The notes beneath the pieces were generated by a model. It had not been told where the DNA came from. It was given only the letters and a program-made list of their open reading frames with translations, and did no database searches. Both the position numbers and the translations under genes were made by a program. From Romanomermis culicivorax (lineage: Eukaryota; Nematoda; Enoplea; Mermithida; Mermithidae): a DNA stretch of 64,000 nucleotides. Shown in pieces: positions 10,360-20,999 of the stretch. The number at the start of each line of letters is the position of its first letter. The stretch's first letter is position 1. The stretch spans positions 992,001 to 1,056,000 of the forward strand of contig CAWUHX010000029.1 of NCBI GenBank assembly GCA_963922205.1, written 5' to 3'.

Positions 10360-11660
10360 CTGTGGTGAAGCATTACTACAGAGCTGCCATTGAAGAGTGA
10401 CCATATATCAGAGAACATGTGCAGGAAATGCTAGATAAGGGAGTCATAGAGCCATCCAGATCACCCTGGGTGGTGCCATTATTCCTAGTAGGGGAGAAAG
10501 ATGGGTCGCTCAGGCCGGTTGTGGATTTTAGAGGCTTGAACAAGGTCATGAAGGATGATTGATATCCAATACCCAGAATGGATGATTATCTGGACTGCCT
10601 CGGGAGAGCAAAATTTTATATGACTCTTGACCTCAAGTCCGGTTATTGGCAAGTGCAAATGGAAGAGGGCAGTAAAGAAAAGATTGCTTTCTTGTGCCAA
10701 GAAGGGTTGTTTCAGTTCAAGGTAGTGCCCTTTGGACTGAAAAATGCACCAGCCGAGTTCCAGAGGATGATGGAAAGAATCCTACATCCTCATGTGTGGA
10801 AGATATGTCTAGTATATATAGATGATATCATAGTGTTCTCAAATACATTCGAGGAACACGTAGAAAATTTAAAATTGGTCCTGGATGCTCTGAGACGAGC
10901 CCAGCTTACACTTAAACTGGAAAAATGTGAATTCCTACCAAAGAAGGTGCATTTTCTTGGTCATATTTTGGATTCTAATGGAATTTCACCGGATCTGAAA
11001 AAAGTGTGAGCTATAAAAGAGTTTGAATTCCCAGACTGGGTCAAGCATATGCAAAGGTTTCTTGGAATGCTCCAGTGGTGTAAAAAATTTATACCACATC
11101 TGGCAAAGCACACAGAACCTTTGTATAAGCTGACGGCCAAGAAAAGGAATAAATGGCTCGTCACAGAGGATCATTACAAAGCATTTAATGCTTTGAAAGA
11201 AGCACTGGTATTGGTTCCATTTCTTAGGTACCCAGTAATGGATGGCTCAGCCCAATTCATTCTGCAAACTGATGCCAGTGGAACAGCATTAGGGGCTGTT
11301 CTATATCAGGAATCTGGAGATGATTGTTGGGTCATAGCATATAATAGCCGAGTGCTAAAAGAGGACAAGAAAAAGTGGTGTGCTACTGAAAGGGAGTGCC
11401 TCGCAATTATGTACAGCCTCAAAATCTATCCACACTATTTATTGGGGCAGAAAGTACTGATTAAGACTGATCACAGACCACTGTTATCAATGAAAGTCAA
11501 TTCAACAACAAATGACAAGTTGAAACGGTGGCATGTGATCATTAATCAATAGAACCACAAGTTAGAATATGTGCCAGGTAGACAGAATGCTATGGCTGAC
11601 TTTCTCTCTAGAAAGCACGAGCCAGAGGATGTGGTGAAGTCACCACCAAAGTGGAAGAGT
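10360..11660 (+). pseudogene. Reverse transcriptase-RNase H of Gypsy element 1
   Basis: RT motifs in order: SPWVVPLFLVGEKDGSLRPV, DFRGLNKV, LDLKSGYWQVQM, VVPFGLKNAPAEFQRMM and the catalytic LVYIDDIIVFS (YIDD codons 10815-10826), then HFLGHI. RNase H follows: LQTDASGTALGAVL, TERECLAIMYSL and KTDHRPLL, ending with GRQNAMADFLSRK. The catalytic aspartates of both enzymes are present. Stops at 10398, 10560, 11007 and 11550 break an otherwise continuous reading, so decay is mostly by point mutation. Confidence 0.9.
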
Positions 11661-11884
11661 ATCTTAAAATTGGATGTATTTTCCTCTGATGTCAAAAGAA
11701 TAAAAGAACAAGAACAACAACAAATTTCTTTAGTGGCCAAGAGGAACAACATCTCTGTGAGAATAAATCCCACAAGGAGGAAGAGAAGGAAGAGGATGCC
11801 CCAATTAGTCCTGAGGACGAAAGGGAGCATTCTAAAGGAGTAGGAGCAGTGGTAACCTAAAGCAAAGCTCATGTTTCGGAAAAG

Positions 11885-13236
11885 ATGCAGAAAAAAAATC
11901 AGGAAACTGATAAATCTGCAATACCTAAGGAACAAGACAATGTGCAGTGGTTGTACCCTGGAAAGGAAGAAGAATTTGATAAACCAGGAACATCAGGTGA
12001 TAAAGAGATATCTATTGGCCTAATGCTAGATAACTTGATGAGCAAACTGCGAAAAGCAGATGAAAGCTTAAAGCCAATCTGGGATAGATTAGGTGCAAAT
12101 AGCACCACGAGGTATCACAGTGGGTTCTATGAAGAAAATGGTGTATTGTATAGGGAAACTGAGGCAGAAAGTGAAGACCAATTGGTCGTACTTGAAAACC
12201 TTAGGGACACTGTGCTGCATCAGCATCATCATGCAGTAATAATGAGACATCAGGGTTTGAGAAGAACTGTGTCACAAAAGATAATTATTGGTTGCCTGGC
12301 ATGGAAAAAGATGTCAGGGAGTGGATAAAATACTGCATTGTCTGTCAAATAGCAACTGCAGAAAAGCCATCCATCTCTCCATTGATACCCATTGTGTCAA
12401 ACAGTCCACTTGACATTGTATCTGTGGATATAGTAGGAATTTCGCCGGTGGGAGAAAGAATGCCTTATGTTATAGTTTTTCAGAACTATTTCCCAAAGTG
12501 GGTTGAAGCTGAAATGATTCCAGATCAATCAGCAAATTCAGTTGTGAATGCGTTCTTAGAAGCTATAATATTTAGACATGGAACAGCGGCGAAACTCTTA
12601 TGTGATAAAGAATCTTGTTTTACTTCAGATTTGATGAAATTAGTCTGTATTTTATTGGAGTGCAAGGAAATCTTCACTACTGCTTACCACCGTCAGGGTA
12701 ATGGTATGGTAGAAATATTCAACCAAACTCTAATGAAACAGCTGAGAAAAGTAGCTATCGGTGAACCGGATAGCTGGCCAAGATATCTCAAATCAGTGGT
12801 CTTTGCTTATAATGCAACCCCACACGCAGTGACGAAGGCATCACCATTTGCATTGTTATGGGGCCATGAAGCAAAGTTTGGGATGAATTTTTCAAAAGCT
12901 CTTAAAATAGTAATGCTTATGAATTATGAGGCATACAAATTCATCCTAACTGACCACTTAACCAGGCTTTATGGTATTATTGCCAAAAATATCCAGAAAG
13001 CAGCTGAAGCTAGCAAAAAATATTTTGACAAAAAAATTAAAAACTCGGTTTTTAAAGAAAATGATTGGGGGCTTCTTAAAGTTGATAAGCACAAGAAATT
13101 GGGCTTAACTTGGGAAGGAGCCTTCATTATTACTGATGTTTCAAGATTGGAGGATAATGTGATAACAATCGCACATTATGATAATATTTTGCTACAGCAA
13201 AAGGTTTCAGCAAGTAGGCTGAAAATTTTTCGCTAG
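11885..13236 (+). pseudogene. Integrase of Gypsy element 1
   Basis: An HHCC-type zinc-binding end (LHQHHHAVIMRHQG ... YCIVCQ) crosses a frameshift near 12290. The catalytic core keeps the D,D(35)E triad: VSVDIVG, LLCDKES and MVEIFN, with exactly 35 residues between the last two acidic residues. A GPY/F-like module (LTWEGAFIITDV) precedes the end KIFR-stop at 13236. No chromodomain was seen. Confidence 0.88.
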
Positions 13237-13339
13237 GAGACTACAAGATGGCAGAACTACACAAAAAATCGACTGAATGGTCTTACTGACCTTCCCAATT
13301 AGCGGAGAATGGAGGGGCGCCATCTGTAGTTTCCTAGCG
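13232..13339. repeat. Inverted repeat over the integrase stop codon
   Basis: CGCTAGGAGACTACAAGATGGC (split here as CGCTAGGAGACTACA + AGATGGC) is inverted at 13319-13339 as GCCATCTGTAGTTTCCTAGCG. A purine-rich tract (GAGAATGGAGGGG) lies inside, just before the right arm, and could be the polypurine tract preceding a 3' LTR. Confidence 0.6.
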
Positions 13340-13340
13340 G

Positions 13341-14260
13341 CAAAATGTGCCCATTTGCGTTTATATATTTTTTGTATTTAATAAATATTTATTCTAAATG
13401 TGTTTTGTAATGGTTGAAATCCATTTTAATATTTTTTGATGTATAGGATTGTGTTTTAGCGAAGCGGGGGGAAAGTTTTCAAAGCGAATGACCCGTTTTT
13501 GTAAATTTTTCATTTCACACATCCTTGGTTAACACCTCCAAATTATTCAAAACTTTACAAAAGTTGTGTCCTGTGCCTGCTCTAAATTTTCAAATTTTTT
13601 CGAGAATATTTTGTATGGAAGAATCCCCCCCTAAGGTAATTTGCAGCTGCAAGGGAATAGACTGTAAATGTTTTATACATCTGTCTACTTTTCACAGCTG
13701 CAAATTCGGTTTAAAATTTTTTTAAAATATTTTGGTGCAAGAATATGGGCCCAATTTTCGAAAATGGGTATGCGCAACAAATGTACATATACGTATAATG
13801 CAACGGACAATGAGTTCCAATTTGGGACGCCACACCCGTGGCAAAACAACCATTATTTTCTGGTCGATGGTAAGCAACCCATTTTTATTTTGTAAATAGT
13901 TAAGTAGAATAATGAGTGGAGGTTAGGCTCATCAGGGGTGTTTTTCAAGACTATTTCTGTGCCTTTTCTCGGATGAGCTACCAACTGGGAGTTGAGAAAA
14001 AGACACAAAAAATTAGGTAGAAGGGGGTTGCAAGGCCAAACCTAGGTGATCTGAAAAAGACTTCCGTCGAATTAGGTGATCTGATTAGGGAAGGTTTTTG
14101 TCATTTCCGCTCCCTCTGGTTCCCGCAAAGCGGCGAAGAAGGGGATTAGCAGAAATTAGTCGCGGAGATCAGGGTGGTGAGCGATTAGCACTGATCGAGT
14201 AGCAAAGGTGTGTTTGGTTTAGAGTGGAAAACACCTAATTTCACATACTTTTGCTGAACA
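13341..14260. other. Non-coding stretch between Gypsy element 1 and the exonuclease-like relic
   Basis: This is expected to contain the 3' LTR of Gypsy element 1, but no match to the 5' side was convincing. A few GATTAGG-type words recur at 14070-14090 and 6611-6645. Confidence 0.4.
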
Positions 14261-14263
14261 ATT

Positions 14264-14506
14264 TTGGTTTCTATAAAGGGACACCCAAGAGCCAAAAAGG
14301 CTAAATATCAAGTTCCCGTTCCAAAAATTTCAAAAGTTTCCAATTTTACAGTGTTTTGCACAAAGGTGTCAGAGTGTCCGAAAAGTAAAGGGTATCAGTG
14401 GGTAAAATTACCCAAAGAGTTCATAAAGGGTCCCAAAAATGCACATAAAAGAGTAAGAGTGTGTTTGAGCAAAAACCTAAATTTCTCCTGGATTTTTAGA
14501 CTATAA
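14264..14506 (+). pseudogene. Unrecognised ORF upstream of exonuclease-like relic
   Basis: Eighty codons, basic and with two cysteines in KVSECPKSKGYQWVKLPK, show no family I recognise. It precedes the 14520 reading by 14 bp in a different frame, so it may be the N-terminal part of the same decayed protein. Confidence 0.35.
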
Positions 14507-14519
14507 CATCCATCAGGCA

Positions 14520-15215
14520 ATGCGGATAGTGGAGTCAGAAAAGTGGTTTTTTGCCACTTTTGAGTTCTGGCTGACTAATCCAATGGAGCCAATAACTGTT
14601 CCCATGGGAAGTGTGGAAAGGATGGTAAAACATCTCGAAAGCAGCACTTTTGGAGGCATGAACATTGTTAGCTTCGACATAGAGAAAGTGAACCGCGAGG
14701 ACACTAAAAAACTATTTAGGTGGGGGATCGATAATGAAAAAGGCAACCAGTTTGCTAGATTAGTTTCATTTGCCTACCTAAATGGTTAAATGTTCGTACT
14801 TGACTTAACATTACTGCAAGAGCAAGAGTGGGACATTTTTTTGCATTTTTTAAGCTCAGCGAAGTAGTCCGTTGACTACGCCGTTTTAGAGGACATAGTT
14901 TCAATTGTTAATGTCCGAGGATGCGGAAAAAGCACCGATGGTCACAATTTGTCTGATGCCATTAGATGTAGTATCAAAGATGGAAATCTGGGAAGATACT
15001 ATAATCTAAGCGTCACCTTAAAGCAGATCATGGGAAGCGAGATTACCAAATCCAGAAAGGCAGGAATCTGCCCAGAAACATTAAAATTGAAAGGCCTCTT
15101 TGCCGAAGTGTATTTGGCTGATATCAGTCCTCACCAGACTGATTTTTGTCTTTTACGTAATAGACAAAGTGTGGCTAAAGAAAAGGTTACTCAAGAGATA
15201 GAGGCTACAGTGTAG
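14520..15215 (+). pseudogene. 3'-5' exonuclease-like (DEDD/RNase D fold) relic
   Basis: One frame runs from 14520 to 15215 with stops at 14787 and near 14865. The core NIVSFDIEK contains a DxE pair (Asp at 14676, Glu at 14682), followed by ARLVSFAYLNG, MFVLDL and EWDIFLHFL, the strand-helix pattern of DEDD exonucleases after motif I. Further on, DAIRCSIKDGN, YYNLSVTLKQIMGSEITKS and VYLADIS resemble the RNase D region leading to the motif III Y-x3-D. It also aligns by eye with the minus-strand sequence at 20887-20660. This is inference from motif order; a profile search would be decisive. Confidence 0.5.
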
Positions 15216-15361
15216 GACTCTCCAAATTGGTCCACTTCACCCATTGGATTCGTACCTGTGCTCATCTTTGGAAAATCGACAAACTATTATAAACATCCTA
15301 AAATCGGCGGGAAAACACTACAACTCCCCTCCGCCTTGCTGAAGATTGCCCTAAGTGATTG

Positions 15362-15836
15362 TCACATGGACAAACAAAACTGGCAAGGGGAGGGACTCCC
15401 CCTGAACAGGCTTTCACTGGGGAGGCAGAAGGAGTCCTTTGGAGGAGCACAGTGGGGCCCATGGAGTCGTTGTAGTGCTTTGAGCCAATTTGGTGATGTG
15501 TAGGGTGAGATCTCCTGACCCAGTCTGCAATTAGCCAGGCTGAAGTACATCAGCAACACCACAGCTCGAATCGTCACTCTGTCTACACAGAGATACTGGA
15601 GCCCACCAGCATAGGAGTCCATGTGGATGGTAGGGTGAGGCTGGCCACTAGCTTTGGGGGCAATCCCGAGAAGAATGACAGAGAATGGCTGCATGGCAGG
15701 CAAGGGAAATGACAATCTTATGGTGGTGGGGCTGTTTGAGGTAGAACAATTTGAAGCATTAGTACTGTAGTAGGCGGGTAAAAGCTTTGCGGCCAGGAGT
15801 TAAACTAGTAAAAACAATAAAGCGCAACAAATGAGA
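15362..15836 (-). other. Convergence zone between plus- and minus-strand units
   Basis: The plus-strand relic ends at 15215 and the minus-strand coding-like signal fades here. A 117-codon minus frame (15715-15362) and an 81-codon plus frame overlap; neither is recognised. Confidence 0.3.
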
Positions 15837-17078
15837 TTAAGATAAAAACAACTGGGTGAAAATGAGAGGAGTAACAAAATAAAACAAGGTTACTGTACAA
15901 AATGGCAATCGATCAATGGGGGCAGTGTTGGCATTGGTCCAACGAGGTGGAGCATGGCTGATTGCGGTAATTGTTGCGATTGTTGTAGTAATCATCGCGA
16001 GGGCAGGAATGGTCTCGATGGTGGGAATTGTATTGGTCGTAGTAGTGGTCCATTTGAGAGTGATATAGAGGGCCGCCGTAGCAGTCAGCATCGACCCTGT
16101 AATGTGAAGATGATGTATTGGTGTCGGCGACAATAGGTTGGTTCCAGGCCATGGGATGGGCTGTGGAACTAGAGTTGGTCTGTCCGATGGTAAGCCTGTG
16201 GTCAGCAAAGGTCCCAGCTCCATTGGGTCGAAAGATTCTGACAGCACAACAGCAGAATTGGGTGGTTGGTATTGCTGTGATATTGGAGGAAAATTTGGTA
16301 AATGTCAGCGGAATTGTATAGCAATGGGAATGGCATATATTGCGGGTAGGCCATCCACAAATTGATAAGGCCTATGGCAATATTGTTGGCTTGAACCAAA
16401 CAACTTGGGTTATTGAGACCATGAGCTTTGTACAAAAACAAGGCAAAATGGGCAGTTTGAATGGCATCTATACGCCCTAATTTTTCCGCCCAGATACCAT
16501 TGACCCATCACAAAATGAGAGTAGTGATGGCGGGAGAAAGGGGGTGGATTCGGCTGGCGCTAGCTGGGGCGGTAGTGTTTGCAGAAGTATTGAAAAATTG
16601 CTAAAGAGGCATTGGTGGTGCGGATGTGAACAGCTATGGTGACATGAATACTCAATCGACTGAAGAAGTTGATCAACACCATTTCTTGCATAGTGCGTCG
16701 AGAGAAAAATTTGACATTTGGATCGATATGTGGTGGAAAACACCCCATTGCCAGTGTGATGGTATGCAGTTGATCCATGGTTCAGAAACGAGTGTAATTG
16801 GGCAATGTGATGGCCTGACTGGGCAATTGTTGTGTGCTGCAGATCACCATACCAGCCTGGTGTGGCTCTGAGCAGGGGGCGGTGGCTATGACCAATGTCC
16901 GCTGCAAATCTGAGGTACTCACCATTGTGGAAACCATGGAAAATGCGGCTGGAATGGAAGTGACGGTGGTAGTAGACAGCAATGCCCAGGCTGTGGTTGT
17001 CAAGGATGCTGTCATCATGGCAGTTTCAGACTTTGAAGAGGTCGCTTGTTCAATATCTATAGGCAGAGCTGGGGGCAA
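15837..17078 (-). pseudogene. Degraded terminal part of the minus-strand retroelement
   Basis: Several overlapping frames show Pro/Ser/Thr- and His/Tyr/Asn-rich composition (for example HYYDQYNSHHRDHS near 16040), similar in style to the segment after the knuckle at 22.1 kb. This could be a second, tandem gag-like region or the C-terminus of the same unit. Frames cannot be ranked with confidence. Confidence 0.3.
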
Positions 17079-17178
17079 TGGAGCTTTGACCTCGGGTTAG
17101 GGCCATGGATTTTTGAGCTCTGCTAGCTGGGGCTGAACTTTGGCTTCATGGTGTAGTGTGCTAATATAGTTGGTCGAA

Positions 17179-17731
17179 TTAGGCCGTGAATGGCCAAAAG
17201 TGCAGGATGCTCATTTTGATAGAAACTGGTAGAGTGAACTTGATGTGATTGTTCGCTCTGCGTGCAATGGTGAGGAGCAGTGCCATAATGATCATGATTG
17301 CAGCTATCATGAGAATCACCATCATGGCAATGGGATTGATCTCCTTCGCGGCGGTGATGATCATCATGTTGGTACGAGTCATGTCGAGATCAGTGAGAAT
17401 TGGACCTTTGGGCCAGTGTTGCCTGTGGTGGCAGCATCGAGGTTTGATCAGTTTTTGCTTGAGTAGTCAATTTTGGAAGCAGTTGTTTCATGGGAGTGAC
17501 TTTCCGCTGGGACATCATGCCAGTAGATGAGGTGGCATGACCAGCCATTTTGCATTCTTTGAACTTGGCCCTTTGCTTGGCCCTTTGCTCACAACATTTC
17601 GTTGTCCTTTCGCTGGGTGTTTTGCTGCAGTCAGTACAAGACGTACTGGGCTGCAGCGTACGTTTTGCATGGGGTTCATCCGTCAAGTGGGCTTTATGTG
17701 CTTTGCAATATTCGACCTCTTGTTGTTGCAT
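17179..17731 (-). pseudogene. Cys/His-rich segment of the minus-strand retroelement
   Basis: The reading 17731-17390 has EYCKAHKAHL, CTDC, TKCCEQRAKQRAK and KECKMAGHA, a basic Cys/His-rich stretch like a zinc-binding nucleic-acid-binding region. After a stop the same general region becomes strongly histidine-rich (HDDHHRREGD, SHDSCNHDHYG). No exact zinc-finger spacing could be fixed. Confidence 0.4.
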
Positions 17732-17972
17732 TTTTCGTTTTACAGAATGATCATAATGAATGGGCTTTTAAATTGGGTGGCCATGTTTATCGAGCTGGGT
17801 GGTTGAGGTACTTGGTTGTTGTTGAACATCATCTGTACTGTCCGCGGCAGTTGGGCAACAGTAGGCTGAGGCGCCAATTGTGGGACAATTGCAGCTGTTT
17901 GAACCGATGGTGTTTGTCATACTGAAACATCAAAGTTTCAGTAATTTGATCACATAAAGCCTGTGGATAATC

Positions 17973-18666
17973 TCACCAATGATGTTCAGGGAATAACATG
18001 TGAGGCCACGGAGTCAGGAATCCGTAGGCTTTAAGAGCCGCAGCCAAAGCAGTTAATTGAGAGTCTGAAATAAACTGTTGAGAAAAATGGACTGGTGGAA
18101 TATACCAGGCAGTGGCAATGGTAGCAATCATTGGTGGACTGGGTAGCACTGCGGCCCAGGCCAGGTAAAGAGAAGGGTCGACTGCCAGCTGAACAACATC
18201 CATCAAAGTTTGGGCGTCAGCAGTGGATTCTTCAGGTATATCCATCAACATTTGGTTGGACCTGTTCATCACCTCTTCGGATTCTCTTTTGGGTTGATGG
18301 ACTGGAGTTTTCATCTCCATGCAGGTGGGTGCAATAGTCGATATGTCTTCCAGCGTTAGCTCCAAAAATTCATTCATCGAGGTTGCTGAAACTGAAAGCT
18401 CCCCGGGGGCTGACAGCCTGGTCAGTGAGGAAGTGACAACATTGGCCAGTAGTTTTGCTATATTCAAATAGAAGATAGGCGTTTCAAGCCAGTCGTTATC
18501 TGATGGTTCGTGAGAATTGGTTGATGGAGCATTTCTTCTGTGGTCAACACTTGCGCCGAGGCTGTAGTTGGCAATGGGTAAGTGTAGATGGTGCAGGAAT
18601 TGAAAATTGTTTACTGAAGTCAATGTGGCCGAACAAATGCAAATATAGGTAGAACACGCTATGTGG
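17973..18666 (-). CDS. Continuation ORF of the minus-strand retroelement after the MITE
   Basis: Sequence left of the MITE continues the interrupted ORF for a few dozen codons to a stop near 18544; a second frame from 18623 to 17973 (216 codons) reads ELTLEDISTIAPT, ESEEVMNRSNQMLMDIPEES, WAAVLPSPPMIATIATAWYI and is rich in Ser/Thr/Pro/Met. Its length and composition suggest real coding, probably shifted by one base relative to the upstream ORF. Function unknown. Confidence 0.45.
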
Positions 18667-18674
18667 GTTGGAGG

Positions 18675-19206
18675 CAGTGTTTTTTTTGTACATGACCCAT
18701 TTGCACATGTACAAATGAGTAGGCAATTTTCATTTGTACATATTTGTACAATGAAAATATTAGTTTTTTAAGCTATTTTGTTTGGGTACTTATTGGTACA
18801 GATATCGAATCAAATATATTATGATTTTAGAAGAAGTGAGACCGCTCTAAATAAAATCAAAAAAATACTCAACAACAACAAAACTAATAAAAATTGACAA
18901 CGACAACAAAGTTAAACCTACTGATTTATCTAAGTACTTCAATTCAATTAAGACTCAATTTATTATTTCCATCCAAAAAATTCCAAAATTTTCAATATTT
19001 GGAAAATCATAAAATTTATACCACAGTAATAAGGCGCAGTTCACAACATGCAGCACAGTTCCGCTGAGACAAGCGGAAATCTCAATTTTTGTTACAAATT
19101 TCGGCAAAATTTTGGATTCTTCTCGTTTGTACATGTACAAATGACGACTCAAAGTTCATTTGCCGCTAGAAATTTTCATTTGCCGACAGCAAAAAAAAAA
19201 ACACTG
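18675..19206. mobile_element. hAT-type MITE inserted in the retroelement ORF, perfect 8-bp target duplication
   Basis: The 532-bp element starts CAGTGTTTTTTTTGTACATG and ends GCAAAAAAAAAAACACTG. The exact direct repeat GTTGGAGG flanks it (18667-18674, 19207-19214). Subterminal CATTTGTACA / TGTACAAATG words recur at both ends. Ends and duplication length are diagnostic of hAT transposition; there is no coding capacity. Confidence 0.9.
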
Positions 19207-19860
19207 GTTGGAGGTATAATCAGTTTCATCGATTTCGATTTCTACAACATTGACTTCCATATGTAGGTCTTCATGAAAAATAATTGGGTGCAAAGCAAAA
19301 TCATTGCAAATATAGTTTCTAGAATCATGGTCAAATGCTGGTTGATGTTCCTGGATGTGATTCATCCAATCTGTTAGATGAGCATGGGGGTTAATGTTGA
19401 TGTAGAACCACATACATTTGTACAAAGCGGTGTGAGAAACATCATCTAGCCTTTTAGCCTGTTGAGCTAATAAGTTGTTTATGTAGGTGAATTTGGTGGC
19501 AGAACAAGGTGAGGCTATGACTGCAGCAAGCGGCATGGTAACCATCAACTTGTCGAGCCAGCTGCCATCGACCTGGAAAATACTAAACAGGGTGTTAGGA
19601 AGGTAAGGATAATGTGTACCATGATAGGTTCTATAGTGAAGCGGTTGATCCGGCACATCACGCTCTGTCCATATGTCCTCAACATCAGTTGGGAGGGGCG
19701 GGTCCTTCTCAATATCCAAACAAGCGCAGACTTCTATTTTGTAGATTGGGGACCCGGGGAAACTGAATAGATCATTGAGGCACTTTATGAGACCTCTCTT
19801 CATGGCCGAGGCAATGGCTGCTTGAAGGCACTTAGGATTGTCGTAAACTTTCTTGGGCAA
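19156..19860 (-). CDS. Unrecognised ORF downstream of the exonuclease-like domain, 3' part cut by a hAT MITE
   Basis: This is 234 codons as read, but the last 17 or so (from 19206) belong to the inserted element. The protein begins with an acidic approach (SDDED just upstream) and LPKKVYDNPKCLQAAIASA, then a basic helix (MKRGLIKCLNDLF), DIEKDPPLPTDVEDIWTERD and a Cys/Trp-containing middle. I know no named domain. Without the insertion the frame joins cleanly to sequence at 18666 and below, so the ORF was intact when the MITE landed. Confidence 0.55.
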   Translation of the reverse strand: MPKKVYDNPKCLQAAIASAMKRGLIKCLNDLFSFPGSPIYKIEVCACLDIEKDPPLPTDVEDIWTERDVPDQPLHYRTYHGTHYPYLPNTLFSIFQVDGSWLDKLMVTMPLAAVIASPCSATKFTYINNLLAQQAKRLDDVSHTALYKCMWFYININPHAHLTDWMNHIQEHQPAFDHDSRNYICNDFALHPIIFHEDLHMEVNVVEIEIDETDYTSNQCFFFCCRQMKISSGK

Positions 19861-20018
19861 GAGTAACGGATCCTCATCATCTGAAACTTCCGGTGATCAG
19901 TTCCATTCATCATACTGTTTCTTCTTCTTCTTTTTTGGCGTTTTCAGTACTGTCAACAGTTTCAGGTCGGTCGTCCTTGTCAACGTTTTAATATCGTGGA
20001 AACTGTTAAGCTGAGTGC

Positions 20019-20887
20019 CTAAACAAAAAGATTAACCATGGTTGGGCGATGTGCAATCATACATAAAAAATAATAGGCTGATAGAACCTTTTCTTGCATA
20101 ATCCCTGGTAAGGCAATTTGCGAGAGTGTTGGATAGATGACAGCATTCAAATCGGCAGGCACTACTTCAGTTATTGGAACATTGTGGAATGTGGCCATTA
20201 TGGTTTCGGCCAGCTGCTCGATTTTGGTGGCATCCAACAAGTCATGTGGATAAAGGGACGCTGCATTGTAAATTTCGGGGATAAAGCCATAATGCCCAAA
20301 GGCGAGAAACAGCAATATCAGATAAAAGTTGTCGAGGGCAGCATAGGCGAGGATATTGGGTGGCAAATACTAATTCTTTAGATTATTGAAAAACTGGAGC
20401 ATGTCGGGGAATTTGAGGGTAAGATGAGAAACACCGAGCGCCCACATGGTGGAGATGGTGCCTTTCAGCGTGCATTTCTCTGGCATAAATCCGATTCTCT
20501 GAGCCAGCTCAAAGAGCAGTGGGTTGATGGTGATATTGTGAATGACTCTGTAGGTGTTGATTGAAATGGATAGACTAAAGCATCTTTGTTTTTCCTTTGT
20601 CGATCAGTGCAAAATTGTGTTCTGAGGTGGACATAGATTCCACCCCAATTGTCGGCTCCATGGAAAGAGATGATGATGGTGTGTTCACCATCAATGAGAG
20701 AGAATAAGGTAGTCCAATCCTTGGGTGTTGTGGCGAAGGTTTCAAAGACAAGTATGGCTCCATTGGGGAATGCGAGTTGAACATATCGGGGATAGCTGGA
20801 AGCATTGGAATCAGCTGGCATTTGGATAGCGAATTTGAAATTTTTCATATCATTGGTGAGAATGGATTCCATATTGAAATTAACCAA
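20019..20887 (-). pseudogene. 3'-5' exonuclease-like domain (DEDDy type) in the minus-strand retroelement
   Basis: From 20887: VNFNMES at the motif I position (N-x-E instead of D-x-E; codons 20875 to 20867), YPRYVQLAFPNGAILVFE, DWTTLFSLI, then SFHGADNWG (motif II-like). After frame changes come AQRIGFMPEKCTLKG-type sequence and, at 20366-20330, LPPNILAYAALDNFYL, a good match to the Y-x3-D motif III of RNase D/WRN-type DEDDy exonucleases (Tyr 20345, Asp 20333). The catalytic Asp to Asn change and frame breaks imply this copy is inactive. Family assignment is by motif order only. Confidence 0.55.
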
Positions 20888-20999
20888 GGTATAGCCTCAG
20901 AAATTTGGCATGGTCTGGGTGATGAGCAGGACCCCCAAACAGCCGGGCCTGAGGAAGATGGGTGGCCGCAATATGTTGGGCAGCCGTGTGAATAGCTAT

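Larger units (their letters stand above)
6704..13340 (+). mobile_element. Ty3/Gypsy retrotransposon 1 (decayed, gag-pol order intact)
   Basis: Reading left to right on the plus strand are a primer-binding site, gag with a zinc knuckle, retropepsin, reverse transcriptase, RNase H and integrase. This order (RT and RH before IN) defines Ty3/Gypsy (Metaviridae). Coding is interrupted by many stops and a few frameshifts, so the copy is dead. The CA|AG..GGCTTCT junction at the 5' LTR end matches that of the minus-strand element at 31.6-37.5 kb, so the two are relatives. The 3' LTR is not identified. Confidence 0.85.
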
